DNA of 64,000 bases from Rallus limicola (taxonomy: Eukaryota; Chordata; Aves; Gruiformes; Rallidae). Positions within the stretch are counted from its first letter, which is position 1; each line of letters opens with the position of its first letter. Below, one piece after another: positions 46,759 to 58,722 of the stretch. The stretch spans positions 62,001 through 126,000 of the forward strand of contig JAKCOZ010000220.1 of NCBI GenBank assembly GCA_022605955.1, read 5' to 3'. Below the pieces are notes generated by a model, which was not told the origin of the DNA, made no database searches, and was given only the letters and a program-made list of their open reading frames with translations. The position numbers were made by a program, and so were the translations under genes.

Positions 46759-48936
46759 ATGCCTTTCATGCCTAGCTTCTTTACTTTGGGAGTTATTGCT
46801 GGACGTTTAGCATGTTTTGAACTGCAGTCTGCTAGGGCCGAGAAAAGCACCGTAGGAGGTTCCAGGCATGTTCCCTCTTTCCAGGCAAAGGAAAAGGCTG
46901 AGAGCCAAAGTGACAGGGTCTGCTCGTGTGTCCTGTTAGGAGGTTTCAGACAAGCTATGCCTTTCAGGCCTAGCTTCTTTACTTTGGGAGTTATTGCTGG
47001 ACGTTTAGCATGTTTTGAACTGCAGTCTGCTAGGGCCGAGAAAAGCACCGTAGGAGGTTCCAGGCATGTTCCCTCTTTCCAGGCAAAGGAAAAGGCTGAG
47101 AGCCAAAGTGAAAGGGTCTGCTGGTGTGTCCTGTTAGGAGGTTTCAGACAAGCTATGCCTTTCAGGCCTAGCTTCTTTACTTTGGGAGTTATTGCTGGAC
47201 GTTTAGCATGTTTTGAACTGCAGTCTGCTAGGGCCGAGAAAAGCACCGTAGGAGGTTCCAGGCATGTTCCCTCTTTCCAGGCAAAGGAAAAGGCTGAGAG
47301 CCAAAGTGACAGGGTCTGCTCGTGTGTCCTGTTAGGAGGTTTCAGACAAGCTATGCCTTTCAGGCCTAGCTTCTTTACTTTGGGAGTTATTGCTGGACGT
47401 TTAGCATGTTTTGAACTGCAGTCTGCTAGGGCCGAGAAAAGCACCGTAGGAGGTTCCAGGCATGTTCCCTCTTTCCAGGCAAAGGAAAAGGCTGAGAGCC
47501 AAAGTGACAGGGTCTGCTCGTGTGTCCTGTTAGGAGGTTTCAGACAAGCTATGCCTTTCAGGCCTAGCTTCTTTACTTTGGGAGTTATTGCTGGACGTTT
47601 AGCATGTTTTGAACTGCAGTCTGCTAGGGCCGAGAAAAGCACCGTAGGAGGTTCCAGGCATGTTCCCTCTTTCCAAGCAAAGGAAAAGGCTGAGAGCCAA
47701 AGTGACAGGGGCTGCTCGTGTGTCCTGTTAGGAGGTTTCAGACAAGCTATGCCTTTCAGGCCTAGCTTCTTTTCTTTGGGAGTTATTGCTGGACGTTTAG
47801 CATGTTTTGAACTGCAGTCTGCTAGGGCCGAGAAAAGCACCGTAGGAGGTTCCAGGCATGTTCCCTCTTTCCAGGCAAAGGAAAAGGCTGAGAGCCAAAG
47901 TGACAGGGTCTGCTGGTGTGTCCTGTTAGGAGGTTTCAGACAAGCTATGCCTTTCAGGCCTAGCTTCTTTACTTTGGGAGTTATTGCTGGACGTTTAGCA
48001 TGTTTTGAACTGCAGTCTGCTAGGGCCGAGAAAAGCACCGTAGGAGGTTCCAGGCATGTTCCCTCTTTCCAGGCAAAGGAAAAGGCTGAGAGCCAAAGTG
48101 ACAGGGTCTGCTCGTGTGTCCTGTTAGGAGGTTTCAGACAAGCTATGCCTTTCAGGCCTAGCTTCTTTACTTTGGGAGTTATTGCTGGACGTTTAGCATG
48201 TTTTGAACTGCAGTCTGCTAGGGCCGAGAAAAGCACCGTAGGAGGTTCCAGGCATGTTCCCTCTTTCCAGGCAAAGGAAAAGGCTGAGAGCCAAAGTGAC
48301 AGGGGCTGCTCGTGTGTCCTGTTAGGAGGTTTCAGACAAGCTATGCCTTTCAGGCCTAGCTTCTTTACTTTGGGAGTTATTGCTGGACGTTTAGCATGTT
48401 TTGAACTGCAGTCTGCTAGGGCCGAGAAAAGCACCGTAGGAGGTTCCAGGCATGTTCCCTCTTTCCAGGCAAAGGAAAAGGCTGAGAGCCAAAGTGACAG
48501 GGGCTGCTCGTGTGTCCTGTTAGGAGGTTTCAGACAAGCTATGCCTTTCAGGCCTAGCTTCTTTACTTTGGGAGTTATTGCTGGACGTTTAGCATGTTTT
48601 GAACTGCAGTCTGCTAGGGCCGAGAAAAGCACCGTAGGAGGTTCCAGGCATGTTCCCTCTTTCCAGGCAAAGGAAAAGGCTGAGAGCCAAAGTGACAGGG
48701 TCTGCTCGTGTGTCCTGTTAGGAGGTTTCAGACAAGCTATGCCTTTCAGGCCTAGCTTCTTTACTTTGGGAGTTATTGCTGGACGTTTAGCATGTTTTGA
48801 ACTGCAGTCTGCTAGGGCCGAGAAAAGCACCGTAGGAGGTTCCAGGCATGTTCCCTCTTTCCAGGCAAAGGAAAAGGCTGAGAGCCAAAGTGACAGGGGC
48901 TGCTCGTGTGTCCTGTTAGGAGGTTTCAGACAAGCT
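46759..48936. repeat. Block I2: 11 monomers
   Basis: Markers at monomer 2 (AGTGAAAGG, TGCTGGTG) and monomer 6 (CTTTTCTTT, TGCTGGTG), as in I1. The extra TGCTGGTG copies of I1 monomers 7-8 are absent here. It has one monomer more than I1. Confidence 0.95.
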
Positions 48937-48983
48937 ATGCCTTTCAGGCCTAGCTTGTCTGAAACCTCCTAACAGGACATGCT
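48937..48983. repeat. 47-bp junction unit, I/J type
   Basis: Arms pair fully, with the GGACATGC change at 48,980, as at 26,839. Confidence 0.95.
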
Positions 48984-50567
48984 ATGCCTTTCATGCCTAG
49001 CTTCTTTACTTTGGGAGTTATTGCTGGACGTTTAGCATGTTTTGAACTGCAGTCTGCTAGGGCCGAGAAAAGCACCGTAGGAGGTTCCAGGCATGTTCCC
49101 TCTTTCCAGGCAAAGGAAAAGGCTGAGAGCCAAAGTGACAGGGTCTGCTCGTGTGTCCTGTTAGGAGGTTTCAGACAAGCTATGCCTTTCAGGCCTAGCT
49201 TCTTTACTTTGGGAGTTATTGCTGGACGTTTAGCATGTTTTGAACTGCAGTCTGCTAGGGCTGAGAAAAGCACCGTAGGAGGTTCCAGGCATGTTCCCTC
49301 TTTCCAGGCAAAGGAAAAGGCTGAGAGCCAAAGTGACAGGGTCTGCTCGTGTGTCCTGTTAGGAGGTTTCAGACAAGCTATGCCTTTCAGGCCTAGCTTC
49401 TTTACTTTGGGAGTTATTGCTGGACGTTTAGCATGTTTTGAACTGCAGTCTGCTAGGGCCGAGAAAAGCACCGTAGGAGGTTCCAGGCATGTTCCCTCTT
49501 TCCAGGCAAAGGAAAAGGCTGAGAGCCAAAGTGACAGGGTCTGCTCGTGTGTCCTGTTAGGAGGTTTCAGACAAGCTATGCCTTTCAGGCCTAGCTTCTT
49601 TACTTTGGGAGTTATTGCTGGACGTTTAGCATGTTTTGAACTGCAGTCTGCTAGGGCCGAGAAAAGCACCGTAGGAGGTTCTAGGCATGTTCCCTCTTTC
49701 CAGGCAAAGGAAAAGGCTGAGAGCCAAAGTGACAGGGGCTGCTCGTGTGTCCTGTTAGGAGGTTTCAGACAAGCTATGCCTTTCAGGCCTAGCTTCTTTA
49801 CTTTGGGAGTTATTGCTGGACGTTTAGCATGTTTTGAACTGCAGTCTGCTAGGGCCGAGAAAAGCACCGTAGGAGGTTCCAGGCATGTTCCCTCTTTCCA
49901 GGCAAAGGAAAAGGCTGAGAGCCAAAGTGACAGGGGCTGCTCGTGTGTCCTGTTAGGAGGTTTCAGACAAGCTATGCCTTTCATGCCTAGCTTCTTTACT
50001 TTGGGAGTTATTGCTGGACGTTTAGCATGTTTTGAACTGCAGTCTGCTAGGGCCGAGAAAAGCACCGTAGGAGGTTCCAGGCATGTTCCCTCTTTACCGG
50101 CAAAGGAAAAGGCTGAGAGCCAAAGTGACAGGGGCTGCTCGTGTGTCCTGTTAGGAGGTTTCAGACAAGCTATGCCTTTCAGGCCTAGCTTCTTTACTTT
50201 GGCAGTTATTGCTGGACGTTTAGCATGTTTTGAACTGCAGTCTGCTAGGGCCGAGAAAAGCACCGTAGGAGGTTCCAGGCATGTTCCCTCTTTCCAGGCA
50301 AAGGAAAAGGCTGAGAGCCAAAGTGACAGGGTCTGCTCGTGTGTCCTGTTAGGAGGTTTCAGACAAGCTATGCCTTTCAGGCCTAGCTTCTTTACTTTGG
50401 GAGTTATTGCTGGACGTTTAGCATGTTTTGAACTGCAGTCTGCTAGGGCCGAGAAAAGCACCGTAGGAGGTTCCAGGCATGTTCCCTCTTTCCAGGCAAA
50501 GGAAAAGGCTGAGAGCCAAAGTGACAGGGTCTGCTCGTGTGTCCTGTTAGGAGGTTTCAGACAAGCT
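48984..50567. repeat. Block J2: 8 monomers
   Basis: Monomer 1 has nt 11 T. Monomer 2 has GGCTGAG. Monomer 4 has GGTTCTAGG. Monomer 6 has nt 11 T with TTTACCGGC. Monomer 7 has TTTGGCAGTT. The end matches J1, and the first six monomers match the start of the 29-monomer block. Confidence 0.95.
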
Positions 50568-50614
50568 ATGCCTTTCAGGCCTAATTTGTCTGAAACCTCC
50601 TAACAGGACAAGCT
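50568..50614. repeat. 47-bp junction unit, AATT type
   Basis: CCTAATTTGTC gives two arm mismatches. It precedes D, as at 12,009 and 34,900. Confidence 0.95.
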
Positions 50615-53584
50615 ATGCCTTTCAGGCCTAGCTTCTTTACTTTGGGAGTTATTGCTGGACGTTTAGCATGTTTTGAACTGCAGTCTGCTAGGGCCGAGAA
50701 AAGCACCGTAGGAGGTTCCAGGCATGTTCCCTCTTTCCAGGCAAAGGAAAAGGCTGAGAGTCAAAGTGACAGGGTCTGCTCGTGTGTCCTGTTAGGAGGT
50801 TTCAGACAAGCTATGCCTTTCAGGCCTAGCTTCTTTACTTTGGGAGTTATTGCTGGACGTTTAGCATGTTTTGAACTGCAGTCTGCTAGGGCCGAGAAAA
50901 GCACCGTAGGAGGTTCCAGGCATGTTCCCTCTTTCCAGGCAAAGGAAAAGGCTGAGAGCCAAAGTGACAGGGGCTGCTCGTGTGTCCTGTTAGGAGGTTT
51001 CAGACAAGGTATGCCTTTCAGGCCTAGCTTCTTTACTTTGGGAGTTATTGCTGGACGTTTAGCATGTTTTGAACTGCAGTCTGCTAGGGCCGAGAAAAGC
51101 ACCGTAGGAGGTTCCAGGCATGTTCCCTCTTTCCAGGCAAAGGAAAAGGCTGAGAGCCAAAGTGACAGGGTCTGCTCGTGTGTCCTGTTAGGAGGTTTCA
51201 GACAAGCTATGCCTTTCAGGCCTAGCTTCTTTACTTTGGGAGTTATTGCTGGACGTTTAGCATGTTTTGAACTGCAGTCTGCTAGGGCCGAGAAAAGCAC
51301 CGTAGGAGGTTCCAGGCATGTTCCCTCTTTCCAGGCAAAGGAAAAGGCTGAGAGCCAAAATGACAGGGTCTGCTCGTGTGTCCTGTTAGGAGGTTTCAGA
51401 CAAGCTATGCCTTTCAGGCCTAGCTTCTTTACTTTGGGAGTTATTGCTGGACGTTTAGCATGTTTTGAACTGCAGTCTGCTAGGGCCGAGAAAAGCACCG
51501 TAGGAGGTTCCAGGCATGTTCCCTCTTTCCAGGCAAAGGAAAAGGCTGAGAGCCAAAGTGACAGGGGCTGCTCGTGTGTCCTGTTAGGAGGTTTCAGACA
51601 AGCTAGGCCTGAAAGGCCTAGCTTCTTTACTTTGGGAGTTATTGCTGGATGTTTAGCATGTTTTGAACTGCAGTCTGCTAGGGCCGAGAAAAGCACCGTA
51701 GGAGGTTCCAGGCATGTTCCCTCTTTCCAGGCAAAGGAAAAGGCTGAGAGCCAAAGTGACAGGGTCTGCTCGTGTGTCCTGTTAGGAGGTTTCAGACAAG
51801 CTATGCCTTTCAGGCCTAGCTTCTTTACTTTGGGAGTTATTGCTGGACGTTTAGCATGTTTTGAACTGCAGTCTGCTAGGGCCGAGAAAAGCACCGTAGG
51901 AGGTTCCAGGCATGTTCCCTCTTTCCAAGCAAAGGAAAAGGCTGAGAGCCAAAGTGACAGGGTCTGCTCGTGTGTCCTGTTAGGAGGTTTCAGACAAGCT
52001 ATGCCTTTCAGGCCTAGCTTCTTTTCTTTGGGAGTTATTGCTGGACGTTTAGCATGTTTTGAACTGCAGTCTGCTAGGGCCGAGAAAAGCACCGTAGGAG
52101 GTTCCAGGCATGTTCCCTCTTTCCAGGCAAAGGAAAAGGCTGAGAGCCAAAGTGACAGGGTCTGCTCGTGCGTCCTGTTAGGAGGTTTCAGACAAGCTAT
52201 GCCTTTCAGGCCTAGCTTCTTTACTTTGGGAGTTATTGCTGGACGTTTAGCATGTTTTGAACTGCAGTCTGCTAGGGCCGAGAAAAGCACCGTAGGAGGT
52301 TCCAGGCATGTTCCCTCTTTCCAGGCAAAGGAAAAGGCTGAGAGCCAAAGTGACAGGGTCTGCTCGTGTGTCCTGTTAGGAGGTTTCAGACAAGCTATGC
52401 CTTTCAGGCCTAGCTTCTTTACTTTGGGAGTTATTGCTGGACGTTTAGCATGTTTTGAACTGCAGTCTGCTAGGGCCGAGAAAAGCACCGTAGGAGGTTC
52501 CAGGCATGTTCCCTCTTTCCAGGCAAAGGAAAAGGCTGAGAGCCAAAGTGACAGGGTCTGCTCGTGTGTCCTGTTAGGAGGTTTCAGACAAGCTATGCCT
52601 TTCAGGCCTCGCTTCTTTACTTTGGGAGTTATTGCTGGACGTTTAGCATGTTTTGAACTGCAGTCTGCTAGGGCCGAGAAAAGCACCGTAGGAGGTTCCA
52701 GGCATGTTCCCTCTTTACCGGCAAAGGAAAAGGCTGAGAGCCAAAGTGACAGGGGCTGCTCGTGTGTCCTGTTAGGAGGTTTCAGACAAGCTATGCCTTT
52801 CAGGCCTAGCTTCTTTACTTTGGGAGTTATTGCTGGACGTTTAGCATGTTTTGAACTGCAGTCTGCTAGGGCCGAGAAAAGCACCGTAGGAGGTTCCAGG
52901 CATGTTCCCTCTTTCCAGGCAAAGGAAAAGGCTGAGAGCCAAAGTGACAGGGTCTGCTCGTGTGTCCTGTTAGGAGGTTTCAGACAAGCTATGCCTTTCA
53001 GGCCTAGCTTCTTTACTTTGGGAGTTATTGCTGGACGTTTAGCATGTTTTGAACTGCAGTCTGCTAGGGCCGAGAAAAGCACCGTAGGAGGTTCCAGGCA
53101 TGTTCCCTCTTTCCAGGCAAAGGAAAAGGCTGAGAGCCAAAGTGACAGGGTCTGCTCGTGTGTCCTGTTAGGAGGTTTAGGACAAGCTATGCCTTTCAGG
53201 CCTAGCTTCTTTACTTTGGGAGTTATTGCTGGACGTTTAGCATGTTTTGAACTGCAGTCTGCTAGGGCCGAGAAAAGCACCGTAGGAGGTTCCAGGCATG
53301 TTCCCTCTTTCCAGGCAAAGGAAAAGGCTGAGAGCCAAAGTGACAGGGTCTGCTCGTGTGTCCTGTTAGGAGGTTTCAGACAAGCTATGCCTTTCAGGCC
53401 TAGCTTCTTTACTTTGGGAGTTATTGCTGGACGTTTAGCATGTTTTGAACTGCAGTCTGCTAGGGCCGAGAAAAGCACCGTAGGAGGTTCCAGGCATGTT
53501 CCCTCTTTCCAGGCAAAGGAAAAGGCTGAGAGCCAAAGTGACAGGGGCTGCTCGTGTGTCCTGTTAGGAGGTTTCAGACAAGCT
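50615..53584. repeat. Block D3: 15 monomers
   Basis: Same marker order as D1: GAGTCAAAG in 1, AAGGTATGCC after 2, AAAATGAC in 4, inverted loop with GGATGTTT at 6, CTTTTCTTT with GTGCGTCC in 8, CCTCGCTTC/TTTACCGGC in 11. Private change GGTTTAGGACAAG ends monomer 13. D1 and D3 lie 38.6 kb apart and differ at only a few sites. Confidence 0.95.
51600..51624. repeat. Perfect hairpin with inverted loop
   Basis: Fourth copy of the inverted-loop hairpin with 11-bp arms. GGATGTTT follows. Confidence 0.9.
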
Positions 53585-53631
53585 ATGCCTTTCAGGCCTA
53601 GCTTGTCTGAAACCTCCTAACAGGACAAGCT
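53585..53631. repeat. 47-bp palindromic junction unit
   Basis: Arms pair fully and the sequence is consensus. It lies between D and K. Confidence 0.95.
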
Positions 53632-54225
53632 ATGCCTTTCATGCCTAGCTTCTTTACTTTGGGAGTTATTGCTGGACGTTTAGCATGTTTTGAACTGCAG
53701 TCTGCTAGGGCCGAGAAAAGCACCGTAGGAGGTTCCAGGCATGTTCCCTCTTTCCAGGCAAAGGAAAAGGCTGAGAGCCAAAGTGACAGGGGCTGCTCGT
53801 GTGTCCTGTTAGGAGGTTTCAGACAAGCTATGCCTTTCAGGCCTAGCTTCTTTACTTTGGGAGTTATTGCTGGACGTTTAGCATGTTTTGAACTGCAGTC
53901 TGCTAGGGCCGAGAAAAGCACCGTAGGAGGTTCCAGGCATGTTCCCTCTTTCCAGGCAAAGGAAAAGGCTGAGAGCCAAAGTGACAGGGGCTGCTCGTGT
54001 GTCCTGTTAGGAGGTTTCAGACAAGCTATGCCTTTCATGCCTAGCTTCTTTACTTTGGGAGTTATTGCTGGACGTTTAGCATGTTTTGAACTGCAGTCTG
54101 CTAGGGCCGAGAAAAGCACCGTAGGAGGTTCCAGGCATGTTCCCTCTTTCCAGGCAAAGGAAAAGGCTGAGAGCCAAAGTGACAGGGGCTGCTCGTGTGT
54201 CCTGTTAGGAGGTTTCAGACAAGCT
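53632..54225. repeat. Block K3: 3 monomers
   Basis: GGGGCTGC in all three and nt 11 T in monomers 1 and 3, without the extra changes of K1 (GTTAAGAGG) or K2 (1-bp deletion). Confidence 0.95.
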
Positions 54226-54272
54226 ATGCCTTTCAGGCCTAGCTTGTCTGAAACCTCCTAACAGGACAAGCT
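54226..54272. repeat. 47-bp palindromic junction unit
   Basis: Arms pair fully and the sequence is consensus. It lies between K and E. Confidence 0.95.
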
Positions 54273-56252
54273 ATGCCTTTCAGGCCTAGCTTCTTTACTT
54301 TGGGAGTTATTGCTGGACGTTTAGCATGTTTTGAACTGCAGTCTGCTAGGGCCGAGAAAAGCACCGTAGGAGGTTCCAGGCATGTTCCCTCTTTCCAGGC
54401 AAAGGAAAAGGCTGAGAGCCAAAGTGAAAGGGTCTGCTCGTGTGTCCTGTTAGGAGGTTTCAGACAAGCTATGCCTTTCAGGCCTAGCTTCTTTACTTTG
54501 GGAGTTATTGCTGGACGTTTAGCATGTTTTGAACTACAGTCTGCTAGGGCCGAGAAAAGCACCGTAGGAGGTTCCAGGCATGTTCCCTCTTTCCAGGCAA
54601 AGGAAAAGGCTGAGAGCCAAAGTGACAGGGTCTGCTCGTGTGTCCTGTTAGGAGGTTTCAGACAAGCTATGCCTTTCAGGCCTAGCTTCTTTACTTTGGG
54701 AGTTATTGCTGGACGTTTAGCATGTTTTGAACTGCAGTCTGCTAGGGCCGAGAAAAGCACCGTAGGAGGTTCCAGGCATGTTCCCTCTTTCCAGGCAAAG
54801 GAAAAGGCTGAGAGCCAAAGTGACAGGGTCTGCTCGTGTGTCCTGTTAGGAGGTTTCAGACAAGCTATGCCTTTCAGGCCTAGCTTCTTTACTTTGGGAG
54901 TTTTTGCTGGACGTTTAGCATGTTTTGAACTGCAGTCTGCTAGGGCCGAGAAAAGCACCGTAGGAGGTTCCAGGCATGTTCCCTCTTTCCAGGCAAAGGA
55001 AAAGGCTGAGAGCCAAAGTGACAGGGTCTGCTCGTGTGTCCTGTTAGGAGGTTTCAGACAAGCTATGCCTTTCAGGCCTAGCTTCTTTACTTTGGGAGTT
55101 ATTGCTGGACGTTTAGCATGTTTTGAACTGCAGTCTGCTAGGGCCGAGAAAAGCACCGTAGGAGGTTCCAGGCATGTTCCCTCTTTCCAGGCAAAGGAAA
55201 AGGCTGAGAGCCAAAGTGACAGGGTCTGCTCGTGCGTCCTGTTAGGAGGTTTCAGACAAGCTATGCCTTTCAGGCCTAGCTTCTTTACTTTGGGAGTTAT
55301 TGCTGGACGTTTAGCATGTTTTGAACTGCAGTCTGCTAGGGCCGAGAAAAGCACCGTAGGAGGTTCCAGGCATGTTCCCTCTTTCCAGGCAAAGGAAAAG
55401 GCTGAGAGCCAAAGTGACAGGGGCTGCTCGTGTGTCCTGTTAGGAGGTTTCAGACAAGCTATGCCTTTCAGGCCTGTTTTCTTTACTTTGGGAGTTATTG
55501 CTGGACGTTTAGCATGTTTTGAACTGCAGTCTGCTAGGGCCGAGAAAAGCACCGTAGGAGGTTCCAGGCATGTTCCCTCTTTCCAGGCAAAGGAAAAGGC
55601 TGAGAGCCAAAGTGACAGGGTCTGCTCGTGTGTCCTGTTAGGAGGTTTCAGACAAGCTATGCCTTTCAGGCCTAGCTTCTTTACTTTGGGAGTTATTGCT
55701 GGACGTTTAGCATGTTTTGAACTGCAGTCTGCTAGGGCCGAGAAAAGCACCGTAGGAGGTTCCAGGCATGTTCCCTCTTTCCAGGCAAAGGAAAAGGCTG
55801 AGAGCCAAAGTGACAGGGTCTGCTCGTGTGTCCTGTTAGGAGGTTTCAGACAAGCTATGCCTTTCAGGCCTAGCTTCTTTACTTTGGGAGTTATTGCTGG
55901 ACGTTTAGCATGTTTTGAACTGCAGTCTGCTAGGGCCGAGAAAAGCACCGTAGGAGGTTCCAGGCATGTTCCCTCTTTCCAGGCAAAGGAAAAGGCTGAG
56001 AGCCAAAGTGACAGGGTCTGCTCGTGTGTCCTGTTAGGAGGTTTCAGACAAGCTATGCCTTTCAGGCCTAGCTTCTTTACTTTGGGAGTTATTGCTGGAC
56101 GTTTAGCATGTTTTGAACTGCAGTCTGCTAGGGCCGAGAAAAGCACCGTAGGAGGTTCCAGGCATGTTCCCTCTTTCCAGGCAAAGGAAAAGGCTGAGAG
56201 CCAAAGTGACAGGGGCTGCTCGTGTGTCCTGTTAGGAGGTTTCAGACAAGCT
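54273..56252. repeat. Block E3: 10 monomers
   Basis: Same markers as E1 and E2 at monomers 1, 2, 4, 5 and 7. Monomer 2 has T at nt 161, where E1 and E2 have G. Confidence 0.95.
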
Positions 56253-56299
56253 ATGCCTTTCAGGCCTAGCTTGTCTGAAACCTCCTAACAGGACAAGCT
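56253..56299. repeat. 47-bp palindromic junction unit
   Basis: Arms pair fully and the sequence is consensus. It lies between E and F. Confidence 0.95.
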
Positions 56300-58675
56300 A
56301 TGCCTTTCATGCCTAGCTTCTTTACTTTGGGAGTTATTGCTGGACGTTTAGCATGTTTTGAACTGCAGTCTGCTAGGGCCGAGATAAGCACCGTAGGAGG
56401 TTCCAGGCATGTTCCCTCTTTCCAGGCAAAGGAAAAGGCTGAGAGCCAAAGTGACAGGGTCTGCTCGTGTGTCCTGTTAGGAGGTTTCAGACAAGCTATG
56501 CCTTTCAGGCCTAGCTTCTTTACTTTGGGAGTTATTGCTGGACGTTTAGCATGTTTTGAACTGCAGTCTGCTAGGGCCGAGAAAAGCACCGTAGGAGGTT
56601 CCAGGCATGTTCCCTCTTTCCAGGCAAAGGAAAAGGCTGAGAGCCAAAGTGACAGGGGCTGCTCGTGTGTCCTGTTAGGAGGTTTCAGACAAGCTATGCC
56701 TTTCAGGCCTAGCTTCTTTACTTTGGGAGTTATTGCTGGACGTTTAGCATGTTTTGAACTGCAGTCTGCTAGGGCCGAGAAAAGCACCGTAGGAGGTTCC
56801 AGGCATGTTCCCTCTTTCCAGGCAAAGGAAAAGGCTGAGAGCCAAAGTGACAGGGTCTGCTCGTGTGTCCTGTTAGGAGGTTTCAGACAAGCTATGCCTT
56901 TCAGGCCTAGCTTCTTTACTTTGGGAGTTATTGCTGGACGTTTAGCATGTTTTGAACTGCAGTCTGCTAGGGCCGAGAAAAGCACCGTAGGAGGTTCCAG
57001 GCATGTTCCCTCTTTCCTGGCAAAGGAAAAGGCTGAGAGCCAAAGTGACAGGGTCTGCTCGTGTGTCCTGTTAGGAGGTTTCAGACAAGCTATGCCTTTC
57101 AGGCCTAGCTTCTTTACTTTGGGAGTTATTGCTGGACGTTTAGCATGTTTTGAACTGCAGTCTGCTAGGGCCGAGAAAAGCACCGTAGGAGGTTCCAGGC
57201 ATGTTCCCTCTTTCCAGGCAAAGGAAAAGGCTGAGAGCCAAAGTGACAGGGGCTGCTCGTGTGTCCTGTTAGGAGGTTTCAGACAAGCTATGCCTTTCAT
57301 GCCTAGCTTCTTTACTTTGGGAGTTATTGCTGGACGTTTAGCATGTTTTGAACTGCAGTCTGCTAGGGCCGAGAAAAGCACCGTAGGAGGTTCCAGGCAT
57401 GTTCCCTCTTTCCAGGCAAAGGAAAAGGCTGAGAGCCAAAGTGACAGGGTCTGCTCGTGTGTCCTGTTAGGAGGTTTCAGACAAGCTATGCCTTTCAGGC
57501 CTAGCTTCTTTACTTTGGGAGTTATTGCTGGACGTTTAGCATGTTTTGAACTGCAGTCTGCTAGGGCCGAGAAAAGCACCGTAGGAGGTTCCAGGCATGT
57601 TCCCTCTTTCCAGGCAAAGGAAAAGGCTGAGAGCCAAAGTGACAGGGTCTGCTCGTGTGTCCTGTTAGGAGGTTTCAGACAAGCTATGCCTTTCAGGCCT
57701 AGCTTCTTTACTTTGGGAGTTATTGCTGGACGTTTAGCATGTTTTGAACTGCAGTCTGCTAGGGCCGAGAAAAGCACCGTAGGAGGTTCCAGGCATGTTC
57801 CCTCTTTCCAGGCAAAGGAAAAGGCTGAGAGCCAAAGTGACAGGGTCTGCTCGTGTGTCCTGTTAGGAGGTTTCAGACAAGCTATGCCTTTCAGGCCTAG
57901 CTTCTTTACTTTGGGAGTTATTGCTGGACGTTTAGCATGTTTTGAACTGCAGTCTGCTAGGGCCGAGAAAAGCACCGTAGGAGGTTCCAGGCATGTTCCC
58001 TCTTTCCAGGCAAAGGAAAAGGCTGAGAGCCAAAGTGACAGGGTCTGCTCGTGTGTCCTGTTAGGAGGTTTCAGACAAGCTATGCCTTTTAGGCCTAGCT
58101 TCTTTACTTTGGTAGTTATTGCTGGACGTTTAGCATGTTTTGAACTGCAGTCTGCTAGGGCCGAGAAAAGCACCGTAGGAGGTTCCAGGCATGTTCCCTC
58201 TTTCCAGGCAAAGGAAAAGGCTGAGAGCCAAAGTGACAGGGGCTGCTCGTGTGTCCTGTTAGGAGGTTTCAGACAAGCTATGCCTTTCATGCCTAGCTTC
58301 TTTACTTTGGGAGTTATTGCTGGACGTTTAGCATGTTTTGAACTGCAGTCTGCTAGGGCCGAGAAAAGCACCGTAGGAGGTTCCAGGCATGTTCCCTCTT
58401 TCCAGGCAAAGGTAAAGGCTGAGAGCCAAAGTGACAGGGTCTGCTTGTGTGTCCTGTTAGGAGGTTTCAGACAAGCTATGCCTTTCAGGCCTAGCTTCTT
58501 TACTTTGGGAGTTATTGCTGGACGTTTAGCATGTTTTGAACTGCAGTCTGCTAGGGCTGAGAAAAGCACCGTAGGAGGTTCCAGGCATGTTCCCTCTTTC
58601 CATGCAAAGGAAAAGGCTGAGAGCCAAAGTGACAGGGTCTGCTCGTGTGTCCTGTTAGGAGGTTTCAGAAAAGCT
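56300..58675. repeat. Block F3: 12 monomers
   Basis: F markers at monomers 1, 4, 10, 11 and 12, in the F1 order. nt 11 T is at monomers 1, 6 and 11, as in F2. Confidence 0.95.
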
Positions 58676-58722
58676 ATGCTATTCAGGCCTAGCTTGTCTG
58701 AAACCTCCTAACAGGACAAGCT
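58676..58722. repeat. 47-bp junction unit, F/G type
   Basis: CAGAAAAGC left arm and ATGCTATTC centre. Lies between F and G. Confidence 0.95.

Larger units (their letters stand above)
26886..48983. repeat. Super-repeat round 2, with a 4.5-kb insertion
   Basis: Block order J+D fused (29), K (3), E joined to a J end (8), D (11), K (3), E (10), F (12), G joined to an E tail (9), F head (3), H (10), I (11). The stretch 33,316-37,811 is an extra E-D-K passage. Without it the round is about 17.6 kb, close to the 16.3 kb of round 1. The spacing from E at 37,812 to E at 54,273 is 16,461 bp. Confidence 0.8.
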
